Counted from the first letter of the stretch, positions 1 to 10,402 are shown. The stretch is DNA of 24,251 bases from Priapulus caudatus (GCF_000485595.1 NW_014577069.1:627895-652145); one strand, 5' to 3'. A program made the numbers and translations. The notes: a model not told the origin generated them from the sequence alone.

Positions 1-24
1 CGCACGCCTGCATGCAAGCACGAA

Positions 25-84
<60 letters not shown>

Positions 85-90
85 CACAGA
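1..90. repeat. (CGCA)n microsatellite, left copy
   Basis: This is a tetranucleotide CGCA/ACGC array that starts at the window edge and decays into CACACAGA-type sequence after about position 84. Its first 31 bases, an imperfect lead-in containing CATGCAAGCACGAACG, match the lead-in of the array at 21833 with a single mismatch. The two arrays are therefore related copies and not independent expansions. No gene function is implied. Confidence 0.9.
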
Positions 91-2698
91 TGCAGACACA
101 GACACACGCACAACCGCACGCAAATACACAGGTATGTACGCTGATACACTCAAAAGCTCTTTCCTGAACAGAAAAATATAGTTGACATACGCAGAGCCCG
201 TGTATATATCGAAAATGCACATCATATGTACATTATTATTCTAAATGGGAAGCGCCAATTTATCTATCAAATATTTATATGTACATGAACAAAAGTGGGA
301 TATTCGACACAGACCAAGACGGAACAAATTAGATATAAGTCGATAGATATTCACGAATATTTTTCACCATCGATTCTTCCTAATAAAATTATAATAATAC
401 GGCTCTCGACTGTAAGTCAGCCCTCGTCTCCTGGCGACGAGGCTTCCATGGTAACGCATCCACCAGGCGACCAGATGGTGCCTAGCTCAAGACGCTACAC
501 CGGAATCTGCAGGATTAGCGGTCGACTACACAAGCCCCGGACGAGGATCAACATTATTTGTGACTGCGCGAGACGGGGGCTGAAAAAACGTGTTGACATA
601 AGCGCACGAGATTACCTTGATCCAGTGTAATTATGCTCAACATTGTCATTAGCCGTTCTAACGTCAATGTAATAGCGGTGGGGGGGGGGTGATAATAAAC
701 GGTACGAACGCGGGTGAATCTGTCGCCAATTATCCCTGTCTCATGAGTCGTTAGCACATGACGTGTCTCCGCCGTAAAACACAATTTGTGCTTATCGTTG
801 GCCGGAAAAAAATGGCCGCCACGATAAAAGAGAGGTGGGCATATGTTTCCATGAAACAGAGTATCCACGAACTCGGCTATCTCCGAAGTTGAATGCATAC
901 AGCCTGCTGATGGTGCCGGTGGTTGCGCATAGTCATATTAATTATTCCATACTACGCATATCAACTTCCGCATCAGACTTTCCGTATATCAAGGAATGAT
1001 GCAAGAGTAATGCTGGGACAGTTATTTAGGAGTAAAATATCCGCATCGATACGATAAGGGTTCGTTGTGCGCCTGCGGTGTGCATCCGTGCGTGCGTACG
1101 CTTGGAGGCAACGGTGCGTGTGCGATTGCTTGTGCGTGCGAGCACACGACGCGCGCGGATCGACTTATAGACCGTTTACTTTCACGTACTAGCAAATTAA
1201 TTTAGCCGCGAGCGATTGCTGTATTATTCATGATATACCAGCGGGGATTAAATTGTGAATAACGATTTTACGCTATGTCTTAAATGCTGGCATCGGCCAT
1301 AATTTCTCCATCAAGCAAACTAGTACTATCGCTGATGTTGCAGTGGGAACTAATTCTACAAGCTGCATTCATGAAATGCTCATTAAGTCACATGTTTAAG
1401 TTTCTATGTCATTAAAACTCAATTCTTGCCTAATTCTATTGCAACTGCTGTCATCTTTTGGTAGCAACTGATTGTAATCTAAAAAAATGACATTTAAGAA
1501 TATATAATAGAAATGTCTCTAATATATACTTAAGGAGTGCTTCACCGAAAACAGTTTAAGAATATCAAAACTAATTAACTGTGCAAGTCAATAGTTTAAA
1601 GTTGAATAAAATGTCGGGTTCAAGATAATAATCGTTAGCGCCGAGTGATAGATATCCCATAATATACTAGTATTAATAATAATATAACTACACATGATTT
1701 ATAATCATAGTATCATGAGTCAATAAAAACAAATTTGTTTTCATTCACTCCTGATTATATATTATGTATTATAGTGCAATTATGTTGCATTGAGAAAGCA
1801 GTGGCCATTGTATCTAACGAAAGTTCCCATGCAGACAGAGTTTTATTTGTGTGAAGAATATCTGCTTATAATCCGAGCTAGCGGCACAACTACATGCTAT
1901 TTCATTGATATATTCACTTCAATAGCGCAATCTTAGTATGGGGATTTATGTGAATTCTTGTGTGTCCTAATGAAATTAAAGCCACGACAGAATTGAAATC
2001 AAGGGCTGCGCGTCGCTTGAAATGCGTCGCTTGAATCGGCCAAAATAATGCGTCAATCCAGCCGTTTTACGCCCTGAAGTGAGAACGTTTGAAAAACGAC
2101 GCGCATACGCTTCTATGCCTTTAGTATCATACAATGCACAAAACGTTACTGGCAACGGCGCGAGGCGAGCATGTGTCATAAACTATATGTACATCGTCAC
2201 TCTCCGGGCAAAAGACGAACGGGATGAATATCATATTATACAAACCATACTTTTCATGAAAGCAAAAATGAAATATATAGCGTTGTTTCTCGAATGACTT
2301 TCCTGGCCATTCGAAATGCCTACAGTTTGCTACCTTCGCAATCGACCTCACATCGGGACGCCTTGGGCTAATATGGGTTACAGCCAACGCATTATATCGG
2401 ACGCACGGTGGTTTAGCCCCGGTGATGGAGCGTATTAGGGCGCACATTATTGAGTACACTATAATCGCCTTTGGTACGCACACAGATTCAATCTTGCAAA
2501 GACAAAGCGTGCATGAACGCGTTTTACGTCGAGCAATTTTTAACTTTTTTTACAATTATAAAGCATGTGGAATATGCGTTTGGGTGATAAATATAGTGTC
2601 TCTGTGTGTCTGCCGTAGATTCCTAAATACATCCCGAAGATTTGGTTCATAGCGTCAACCTAGTTGTTGTTGGCAAACACGTATTCGTCAGTTTCGCT
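91..2698. other. AT-rich sequence with no supportable gene
   Basis: This stretch of about 2.6 kb contains only short open frames on both strands, the longest about 118 codons at 2127-2483 minus and 114 codons at 554-898 minus. None has a recognisable domain, a composition shift or a conserved motif. Small-scale features are a G10 run at 680-689, a CG-rich patch around 1070-1160, and a strongly AT-rich part from about 1400 to 1960. The right edge is the degenerate left end of a Harbinger element. Confidence 0.6.
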
Positions 2699-2814
2699 TT
2701 GCCCCGTCACACCATAGCGTATGCTGAAACCTATGAGTTGCGTGTAAAAAATATTTTTATACCCACAACGCACAAAATCAAACATTTTGTCAATTTCTAG
2801 CCTATTCAACCTAT

Positions 2815-3060
2815 GGGTTGCGTGTGAGTTGCGTGTGGGTTGCGTGTGAGTTGCGTATGGTTGCGTGTGAGTTGCGAACTGAACTTATGATCCCCAATAT
2901 CTGCGATCACCTGCGTACGAGTTGCGTGCGAGTTGCGTGTGAGTTGCGTGCAGAACTTACGAGATTGCGTTTGAGTTGCGTTCAAAACTTACAAGTTGCG
3001 TTGGACCTGCGTGCTAGTTGCGTGCTAATTGCGGATATCGGTCACGTGGTAAAAACCTGT
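2815..3060. repeat. GTTGCG subterminal repeat array, left end of Harbinger copy 1
   Basis: GTTGCGTGTGA-like units recur every 10-12 bases for about 250 bp, with short interruptions such as AACTTATGATC. The same array, with point and indel differences, occupies the corresponding position in the second element (about 5330-5630). Inferred role: binding sites for the element's transposition proteins, because Harbinger systems commonly use subterminal motifs bound by a Myb-like partner. No Myb-like reading frame is visible in either element here. Confidence 0.7.
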
Positions 3061-3089
3061 AATATAAAATCCTGTAATAACGGTAAAAC

Positions 3090-3390
3090 TGCATGTCGGA
3101 GTACTTGGTACCCGAGGCAAGGTGCCGCCAAAGTGACTGCCAGCTTCAGGCCAGGGTCCACGGGCAACCTGTACTTGGTGTTTGCTTGGTGATGCGAGGA
3201 CCAACTCTCCGTAGCAGCTCATCGTACATCTCGGGGGGCATCCTCATGAAGTTCTTGAATGCACCTTGGCCTCTTCCGGAGCTCCACCAGAAGCTGGTCG
3301 TAGAGACCAAAGTCAAGGCGCCTGCTAATCTATGGTCTAACCACACACTCTTCTTCTTCTTCTTCTTCTTCTTCTTCATCTTCTTGTTCT
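3090..3390 (-). pseudogene. PIF/Harbinger transposase, N-terminal fragment
   Basis: On the minus strand the translation gives FKNFMRMPPEMYDELLRRVG then PRITKQT, followed across a frame change by DPGLKLAVTL and, in yet another frame, HLASGTKYSDM. These are the conserved N-terminal half of PIF/Harbinger (HARBI1-like, DDE_Tnp_4) transposases just before the catalytic domain. Upstream lie YDQLLVELR and a basic or acidic homopolymer run encoded by a TTC/GAA tract, then VRP and a stop where the sister copy keeps tryptophan (VRPW). Everything after SDM is missing. It is certainly non-functional as read: at least two frame changes and a nonsense codon, some of which could be sequencing indels. Confidence 0.85.
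3350..3377. repeat. (TTC)n tract inside transposase N-terminus
   Basis: About nine perfect TTC units are seen here, against a short CTTCTTCTTGCTTCTCC at the same place in the second Harbinger copy (about 6708-6725). On the transposase strand this is a GAA/AAG/AGA run encoding a charged homopolymer immediately upstream of the VRP motif, a place where Harbinger transposases often carry a basic run. Confidence 0.8.
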
Positions 3391-3719
3391 TCTTCTCCCC
3401 CTTCTGTTTATTCTATTCTGTATGTGTTGGTGTGCTAAATTGACCAGATTAAACTGATATCCAATAAAGCAAGAGGTAGCTCCATGTTGTCACCTCGGAG
3501 GCTCACCAACAACTGACACCGATCTAGAAAAGGCCAACTATTATACCATTTCTCAGCACGCATGTGTACACGCAACTCAACACGCAACTCACACGCACTA
3601 ATAGGTTGGGGATACGCTGGGAATACGCACAATAGCGTTGGGGTACCAGGGCGCGATGCAGGATTTTGCTAGGGGGGTGCAGGTGGAAAGGGCACTTTGA
3701 GATTTTGTTAGGGGCAACT

Positions 3720-3744
3720 GAAGCGGCGGCTGCGCCGCCGCTTC
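3720..3744. other. GC-rich perfect hairpin
   Basis: GAAGCGGCGGC, three bases (TGC), then the exact reverse complement GCCGCCGCTTC gives an 11-bp stem with a 3-base loop. It lies just inside the left end of the hAT-like element. It may be a structural subterminal feature of that element. There is no T-run after it. Confidence 0.75.
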
Positions 3745-4162
3745 GTGCGCGAGACCGCAGGTGCCAAGAGGAACCGGTGGGGGGTCAGGGGGGCCTCTCC
3801 AGAATTTTTTAAAATCAGACTCCTTTTTATGCATTTTCAGAGCATATGAGCGCGAAATTTTTGTACTTCAAGGTCTTGTCATAGCAATGAAACAGACAAT
3901 TCCAGACAAGGCAAAATCCACAAAGCCACAAAAACCAACTTGCTTGAAATTAACTGCGCATCAGAGCAACAAAATACTAGTACCCGGTGAAATCAACTGC
4001 GATAGGATTGAACACACTTTTTACAAAAGAAAATTAAAATCATTACATGTACTAATTATTATGCTTTCCGTTCATACATTTACTATAAAACTTGAATTCA
4101 ACTTGAATTTCAATGACTGTTATAAATATCTTACTTAAACATACTCAGTAGTACTCTTGCCA

Positions 4163-4342
4163 CAGGAGCGTGTACAGGATTTGTACCAGGGAGGGGTCCA
4201 ACCGTAACCCCAACATGGAGCACGCGAAGGTGGGTCTGGGGGGCCGTCCCCCACAAATTTTTTGAAATTAAACCCCCTCAATGGTTTTCTGCGCGAGCAA
4301 GTGGGGGGTCCTGGGACACCCCACCCCCCGTACACGCCCCTG
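4163..4342. mobile_element. 180-bp MITE with perfect TGCCA target duplication
   Basis: The left terminus CAGGAGCGTGTACAGG and the reverse complement of the right terminus CAGGGGCGTGTACGGG match at 14 of 16 positions. TGCCA immediately precedes (4158-4162) and immediately follows (4343-4347) the element. It is non-coding, and its G-rich run followed by AAATTTTTTGAAATTAAA resembles the inside of the enclosing element (about 3783-3815), so the two belong to related families. It is nested within the 3647-4809 insertion. A 5-bp duplication with CAGGGGCG ends is compatible with a hAT-type subgroup. That assignment is inference. Confidence 0.75.
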
Positions 4343-4814
4343 TGCCAGTAGTACCTTACTTTTACAAAGTTAGACCAAATGAGTGGGCTCTTGCCAGAGA
4401 GAATATAGTAATAGTATTAGTACACTAAGTACGTTTTAAGTAAAAAAATGCAAAGATAACATCGAAAACTATCAGAAGAAATTATTGAAAGCAGAATTAG
4501 AGGGGGGTTATTTAACTTTATTACCCAGGAGGGCTACCAGCTCAAAACACATAGCAATCAACGGTGCGCCAGCCTGCGGGATCTGTCGCAGCCAGCAGAA
4601 AACAATTCGGGTCGGCCCTGTCGCCCCTAAAAAAACTTCTACGGAAAACATCAACTTATTTTTTCAAGTATTTTTCTGCCTTTAAAATTCTAATATTATT
4701 TTTTAAAAATTGCGAGAAAAAACTTCCATGGGCGCAGAAAAAGCGGCACTCAAATTTTTAGGGGTGGGTGCGCGCACCCCCTGCACCCCTCCCCCTAGAT
4801 CCGCCCCTGGTGAC

Positions 4815-5266
4815 GCTACACACGCAACATGATCGCAACAGGCACGCAACACGATCGCAACATGATCCAACAGGTAACGCAACAGCATTCGCAACAATGT
4901 ACGCTACCAAACTGGCCCAGATACCTCAAATTTGGGACCTCGCATCATCGCGTATCAACTTATGAGTTGCCGTAACTGTTGCGGATCGTGTTGCGATCGT
5001 GTTGCGATCGTGTGCTCGTGCGTAGCGTACCTGTTGCGTCCCCGCCCTGTTGCGTATAAATTGATCGGGGCAGCGCATCGCAGAGAATTTTGAATACAGT
5101 TTCAAAATTCTGACTTACTCTGCGTGTTGCGCATCACGCTGGCGTGCTTTTGCGTACTTCAACCCTATAAACCTAATTCGTGATCTGTGAGTTGCGTTCG
5201 TAACTTATGCCACATATTTTTTATTCCAACCATACGCAACTGTGATCGCCTATGGTGCTGAGCACC
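4815..5266. repeat. CGCAAC/GTTGCG subterminal array and right TIR of Harbinger copy 1
   Basis: CGCAACATGATCGCAACAGG-like units continue the Harbinger sequence after the hAT-like insertion. They switch to GTTGCG orientation at about 4960 and end in the TIR CAACTGTGATCGCC..GCACCT. The same block appears at 7005-7440 in copy 2 and, with a deletion of about 175 bp, at 13385-13653. The inverted organisation of the motifs within one end is seen in all copies. Confidence 0.75.
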
Positions 5267-5267
5267 T

Positions 5268-5302
5268 TAGTTTGCTAACTATATCTGTAAACTCTTGGAT
5301 AA
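5268..5302. repeat. 35-bp flank repeated on both sides of Harbinger copy 2 (left copy)
   Basis: TAGTTTG then a slightly variable TAACT..CT then AAACTCTTGGATAA lies between the right end of copy 1 and the left end of copy 2. The same sequence follows copy 2 at 7441-7471 and the third Harbinger right end at 13654-13686. A flank this long on both sides is not a normal Harbinger target duplication (3 bp). Confidence 0.8.
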
Positions 5303-7440
5303 AGGTGCTGTCACACCATAGCGATCACAGTTGCGTATGTTGCGTGCTAACAAACTATTGTTAATACGCACAAACGCCACCCAATCACAATTCAACCTAT
5401 CTCAACCTATGTGTGGCGTGTGGAGATTGGTGTGGTTGCGTGTGGGTGGTTGTGGGTTGCGTGTGGGTTGCGAACTAAAACTTATGATCCTCCCAATATC
5501 TGCGATCACCTGCCTGTCGCAGTTGCGTGCGAGTTGCCCGTGTGAGTTGCGTGCAGAACTGCGCAGTTGCGTCTTGAGTTGCGTTCAAACTTACCAAGTT
5601 GCGTTGCGACCTGCTGCTAGTTCGCGAATAATCGGTCACGGGGTAAAAACCTGTATAACTCTGTGTTCTCTCCAGGGCTTTCCAGCGATGATGACACCGC
5701 TTCGTTCTCCACACGTCGAGCTGCTGATTCTGTAGACCAGGCGTAGCGATCCTCATGAGATTGTGCAGCAAAATGCAGTTTTGGTTACAGTTTGAAAGTT
5801 TCTGGAGGATGCTGCATGGTGCCAAGCCATAACCTGGATCGGTGTGGCTAGGATGCCAACAGGCATTTTCCACACCCTTCTGGCACGTGAAAGCGATAAT
5901 TGAAGATCCTTTGGTTATCATCCAGGCCACGGAGTCCGTAGGGCGTTCATCATGCGTCTCTCTCGAGGCGAATTGCCATCGTCTCCGAGAAGTAGTAGGG
6001 TAACATCCTGGTGTCATCTGGGGGTAGAGATTTGGTTCGTGGAAATCCGTGATGTTTTCGCCCCTCTCCACAGTATTCCTTCAGCTCGCCAGTTGATTGT
6101 CAGTTTGGGCGTCTGAGAAGAACCTAAACCACCCAAGTCTGCCCAGATGAATTTGTAATCAGCATCTACAAGGGCGAGAGACCACAGAGTTAGAACCCCT
6201 TGTAGGGTGTAATACATGGATCCAACTGTTGGGACACCTACATGCACACGTGCTTCCATCTAGGGCCCACATGTATGGGGAAAGTTTCCACTTCTTCATG
6301 AAGTGTTCTGAGTATGGCACGGCCCATCCCTCAGGAGTGGGTGGGGCAGTCATCACTCCTCCATGTACTCATCAATGATGGCTGCAGACCTCACGGACAC
6401 GACTGAATGGTGTTGGGTGTTACTCTCCATCCGTACTGCCCATGTCGGAGTACTCGGTACCCGACGCCAGGTGTGCCTCCAACTGACTGCCAGCTTCAGC
6501 CAGGGTCCAGGGCAAACCTGTACTAGTGTTTTGCTGGCGTGAATGCGAGGACCAAGCTCTCCGCTAGCAGCTCATCGCTACAATTTCGGGCGGCATCCGC
6601 CGATGAAGTTCTGAATGCACCTTGGTCCTCGTTCCGGAGCTCCATCAGAAGCTGGTCGTAGAGACCAAAGTGAAGCGCCTGCTAATCCATGGTCTAACCC
6701 CACATTTCTCTTCTTCTTGCTTCTCCCCTCTGTTTATTCTATCTGTATGTGTTGGAAGTGCTAAATTGACCAGATATAAACTGATGTCCAATAACAGCAA
6801 GAGGTAGCTCCGATGATGTCACTCGGAGGTCACCAAAAACTGACACCGATCTAGTGAAAAGCGCCCACATATTTATGCCATTTCTCAACACGCATGTAGT
6901 ACGCAACTAACACGCAACTCAACGCCCCAACGATAGGTCTGGGATACGCAGGGCATACGGTTGGGGACTTACGCGGGGGAATACCGCACAAGAGCTTGGG
7001 GTACGCTACACACGCAACATGATCGCAACAGGCACGAACACGATCGCAACATGATCGCCAACAGGTACGCCAACACATTCGCCAACATGTACGCTACCAA
7101 AACCTGGCCAGATACCTCAAATTTGGCCTGCGATCATCTGCGTTCATAACTTATGAGTTGCGTACCTAGTTGCGATCGTGTTGCGATCGTGGTTCCGTGC
7201 GTAGCGTACCTGTTGCGTCCCTGTTGCGTATAAATTGATCGCAGGCATTCGCAGAGAATTTTTGAACAGTTCAAAATTTCTGAACTTACTCTGCGTGTGT
7301 CTGCGATCACCTGCGTGCTTGTTGCGTACTTCAAACCTATAAAACCTATATAGTTGCGTGTGAGTTGCGTTCGTAACTTATGCCCACTATTTTTTATTCG
7401 CAACCATACGCAACTGGTGATCGGCTATTGTGAGGCACCT
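5303..7440 (-). mobile_element. PIF/Harbinger element copy 2
   Basis: A 2.14-kb element with left terminus AGGTGCTGTCACACCATAGC (5303) and an inverted right terminus at about 7408-7440 (reverse complement AGGTGCCTCACAATAGCC). GTTGCG arrays sit at 5330-5630 and CGCAAC/GTTGCG arrays at 6895-7400. One gene remnant, the minus-strand transposase, fills the middle. No second Myb/SANT-like gene, which autonomous Harbingers normally carry, is visible. The adjacent trinucleotides are TAA and TTA, both TWA-type, but the longer shared flank makes them unusable as a true target duplication. Confidence 0.8.
5640..6730 (-). pseudogene. PIF/Harbinger transposase (HARBI1-like, DDE_Tnp_4), frame-disrupted
   Basis: Reading the minus strand from about 6730 down, ordered pieces of the family appear in changing frames. 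A short basic/VRPW N-terminus comes first, then AAIIDEYMEE and EGWAVPYSEHFMKKWKLSPY followed by MWALDG, the first catalytic Asp context. LALVDADYKFIWADLGGLGS follows, then PNLYPQ, PYGLRGLDDNQRIFNYRF, VENA (the Glu region, VExAFG in relatives) and CILLHNLMRI with PGLQNQQLDV at the C-terminus (about 5690). Family members are roughly 350-430 residues, and the span here fits nearly full length. Frame changes are numerous but most conserved words are intact, so the copy could be young and mis-sequenced or genuinely decayed. Nuclear DNA-cutting enzyme by family. Activity as read is impossible. Confidence 0.85.
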
Positions 7441-8363
7441 TTATGTAATTTCTCTAAACTCTTGGATAAGGTTGGTTAACAGGATTTTACTGACCATTGA
7501 GCACATTTTCATCACAACACAGATGGCTCGTAGAATAAAGACCCTTTGTCTAGAGCCCTTTATAGGACGCTTACGTCGAGAACGGCGCCCTCTAATCGAC
7601 CAACTTTGATACGATCGCTACTGCGATAATTACCAAAAAAGGCCCCTTTCTCTCGTAAAGTCACCGCCTAGATTCCGCAACAGCTATAAAGCCACAAGAA
7701 TAAAACAAAAAAGTTTGGCCTACGGTCGTGAAAATTTAGTGCGGCTAAATATGAACGTAGCCGCACCAAGCTACATGGGGCGTGACGCAGATCGTGCCTA
7801 CACACTTCTGATATCAAAATCGCCCCCCTCCCGCCCCCACCTCGCGCGTAGACACGGCTTAGAAGCATTGTCGCTGTTAAAAATGCATCAGGTATAAACG
7901 AAAGTAGTTGTCCGTTAATAGGCTTTTGTAAATACTTATAGATGTTGGAGCCGAAACGTGCCGCCGCTCTGTTTCTCGAAGCGCATCCCGCGAGTAATTG
8001 CACGTGATTCGATCCCGAAGTGCAGCTATAGAAAAAACAAGTAGCGAAATCAGCGTCAACGACAAAAACTCGTGGCGCTGGCGGCGACGTTAGCGCGGCG
8101 TCCACTTAGTGAAAGAGGCAGACATTGCTTAACGTAACTGCACGTCATGCGCATCTGTAACATGAAGTGATTGAACAGAAATCAGAGGGAATCACACGCC
8201 AGCAGATGAACACGACAGTGCATAAGCGTCGACGAGGCGTCGTTCTAATGCCGCTATAATAATTGTTTAAAGTGATTACGTCACCGTAAATAATACAAAT
8301 TAAAAAAATATTTCCACTTTTTCACAAAATATAAGTAATTCTGTTCACTTTTTATGGTTAAAT
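7301..8363. repeat. Duplicated block A (first copy)
   Basis: This block comprises the last 140 bases of Harbinger copy 2 plus about 0.92 kb of flanking sequence. It matches 13512-14586 in the same orientation, base for base apart from scattered single-base indels. The block ends abruptly at ATGGTTAAAT, after which this copy continues into AT-rich unique sequence and the other enters a GA-rich microsatellite. Open frames on the minus strand (for example 7668-8105) shift frame between copies and have no recognisable domain, so I treat the block as non-coding. It includes a hairpin GTGCGGCTA..TAGCCGCAC near 7740-7765. Confidence 0.9.
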
Positions 8364-8640
8364 GGCTGTATTATACTTCTTATTTTAATATATTGTTCGA
8401 TGTGAACATACACTCGTGACTCATACATAGCCCCTAGCAAGCAATTAATGTTAGGAACACAATATCAAATCGTCCTGGTTTTGTTGATTTTTAACTAGTT
8501 GAGAAACAATCTTATTAGGTAAGAATTTAACGATACGTTTAGTCCCGTTAGTTCTTACATTTATGTAAAAAAAATGGCCAACATTTTAAAATTTTACTAA
8601 TTCTACATATAAACTTAGTACACCGATCAAGATCTTCGAC
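8364..8640. other. AT-rich unique sequence
   Basis: No gene, transposon end or repeat is recognised. It separates block A from the microsatellite cluster that precedes block B. Confidence 0.5.
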
Positions 8641-8701
8641 AAATATATATATATATATATATCAAGATCTCATAATAGAGAGCTCCTATTATGAGCTATT
8701 G

Positions 8702-8789
<88 letters not shown>

Positions 8790-8841
8790 ACACCACACAC
8801 ACACACACACACACCACACACACACACAGCACACACCACAC

Positions 8842-8890
<49 letters not shown>

Positions 8891-8892
8891 CA

Positions 8893-8970
<78 letters not shown>

Positions 8971-8989
8971 TACACACACACACACACAC

Positions 8990-9030
<41 letters not shown>
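8641..9030. repeat. (TA)n, (CA)n and (TA)n compound microsatellite
   Basis: A short (AT)n at 8643-8661 is followed by a hairpin region, a (CA)n tract of about 285 bp from 8705 to 8990 with occasional interruptions, and then (TA)n to 9030. All open frames through it are homopolymer or dipeptide translations (Cys-Val, Thr-His) and are not genes. The tract directly abuts the left edge of block B. Confidence 0.95.
8669..8695. other. 10-bp inverted repeat
   Basis: CTCATAATAG, a 7-base spacer, then CTATTATGAG. It lies between the small AT tract and the long CA tract. The ATCAAGATCT motif occurs just before it and again at about 8627. No role can be assigned. Confidence 0.7.
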
Positions 9031-9034
<4 letters not shown>

Positions 9035-10402
9035 ATCGTTACCACGTATACGCGTACGGTGTAGTGATGAGTCTACCCGCTCGAGATAACAAGTGAACAG
9101 CGTAACAGCATGTTTACGAGAATCAGCAGAATTTTGTTTGCATTCCTCTTCAGGGTCTAGTATTTAATCGATGGTGTAATAATAGTAAATTCTGCTAACA
9201 TCAATTGAATAAAAGTTAAAGAAAAATACGCGAGAAATAGCCCGGATTAAGATTCGCGATTCTATCCCACTTGCAGTTTCTTTACAAATTCTAACAGATA
9301 TTGCGAGTTTTAAGTGAGATAAACCACATGCGTTTCATTACTAAAGCAGTTCCAAGAAACATGACCATATTGTAATTACTCCACCCAACTAATCAAATAA
9401 GGGACAAGTCTCTTGCTCTGATGGGCAAATCGCATGTGGTAACAATGTAAACTGCTCGTTTCTGTGGTTTCCTAAAAGAAGTACAGATAGGCAGTATATA
9501 TTACAGGCCTATTACATATACACATGTATATTACAGGGCAGTATGAGAGTAAAGGCTATAGGCTTTTTACATTTATTACTAAAATGGTTAAAGCAACTAC
9601 AATCGATCCATCATCGGTGGCAGTTTCCTATAACGATAGTTGTATCTTGACTCGTTTCTACTCTTAGAGGCATCGTCCTTTACAGCGTAGTAAAACATTC
9701 CCCATATTAGGAGTGATATTTACAGCGAGAGTGTTACGACGAAGCTAGAATTCGAGCTAGGCAACATTATAATAGCAAGGTCATGACTGTTTGCTAAACA
9801 ATGACGTGTTCGGGTCGGAGGACATGTCAGAAGGTCAATATTCTCAAGCCTAACGCGTGCTCTTTAATGTCGTCAGTCGAAATTACCATCAGCGATACGA
9901 TCTATGTCGCTGCGATATATTTCACGTCAATTAAAGAAAATCAAGAATTTTTTTATTAAAGTGACCCCGACTTTTAAAATTAGGTCATTGTCATAAAGAA
10001 CGAAAGTGCTGATCAGGAATGCCGAGTCATCTCTGTTGTTAGTGCAACTGTCGAGCAAGAGGGTCACGAGTTGTCTCCGTCTATCAGAAAGACGACGATG
10101 TGAATGGTAACCTCTCAGCGCACTCAATGCAAATGTCTTCTATATGTATGTCCTTCTATGTCTTCGCTTGACTTGCGCACATGAAAGATTACCGTGTTCA
10201 TGAATGCTTTGCTCGACAAGTTAATGTATGCGCGCGTATTTATGACGCTATATATATTACCGTTACTGGCATTAATGCTCGGACTATAGCCGCGCATGTG
10301 GAGCCGGCCCCGTGTGTAATTATATAGCGTAATTTTTATACGCGCTTTATGGAATCTACCTGCGTGCTATTGTCCGTACATTAACGCCAGTAGCCGGTAT
10401 TT
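9024..10402. repeat. Duplicated block B (first copy)
   Basis: A block of about 1.38 kb that recurs in direct orientation at 11792-13175. The shared sequence starts at TATATAAACATCG and ends at CAGTAGCCGGTATTT. Differences are mostly one- or two-base gains and losses, with few substitutions. No coding frame survives comparison of the two copies, and none shows a domain. Its left edge is a TA/CA microsatellite and its right edge a GT-rich tract. Confidence 0.93.

Larger units (their letters stand above)
3647..4809. mobile_element. hAT-like non-autonomous element inserted in Harbinger copy 1
   Basis: The uninterrupted target is visible in the second Harbinger copy (TTGGGGTACGCTACAC around 6996-7011). 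Here the target is split: GGTAC at 3642-3646 is followed by CAGGGCGCGATGCAGGAT, and the right end CCTAGATCCGCCCCTG at 4794-4809 is followed by GTGAC then GCTACAC. The ends form an imperfect inverted repeat of the CAGGGGCGGAT type familiar from hAT-like elements, with an apparent 5-bp duplication (GGTAC, one base altered on the right). The interior encodes no recognisable transposase. The 125-codon open frame at 3761-4138 shows no motif. A truncated copy of the right end with the same junction lies at 13222-13384. Superfamily is inferred from termini only. Confidence 0.7.
2699..5267 (-). mobile_element. PIF/Harbinger element copy 1, interrupted and internally deleted
   Basis: The element runs from a degenerate left end (GTCACACCATAGCG at about 2706) to a right end at 5267, whose reverse complement reads AGGTGCT then GCACCATAGGCGATCAC. 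These ends match the termini of the neighbouring element at 5303-7440. Inside each end lie GTTGCG or CGCAAC arrays. The transposase is on the minus strand and only its N-terminal part survives (about 3090-3390). The sequence jumps from the left subterminal array to the N-terminal segment, so the catalytic region is deleted relative to the neighbour. The right half is split by a hAT-like insertion at 3647-4809. PIF/Harbinger assignment rests on transposase motifs and TIR sequence. A TWA target duplication could not be confirmed. Confidence 0.75.

Noticed and set aside
554-898. 114-codon minus-strand and 111-codon plus-strand frames near 295-898
   Set aside because: There is no recognisable domain, the G10 run lies inside the minus-strand frame, and there is no further support.
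2127-2483. 118-codon minus-strand frame and overlapping plus-strand frame
   Set aside because: Both strands are open over the same stretch, with no motif, no start context and no composition change.
7668-8105. 145-codon minus-strand frame in block A, partly shared with 13964-14386
   Set aside because: The reading frame is not kept between the two copies outside a short core and no domain is recognisable.
8670-9064. Cys-Val and Thr-His open frames over 100 codons on both strands
   Set aside because: They are dinucleotide CA/TA microsatellite translations with no unique protein sequence.
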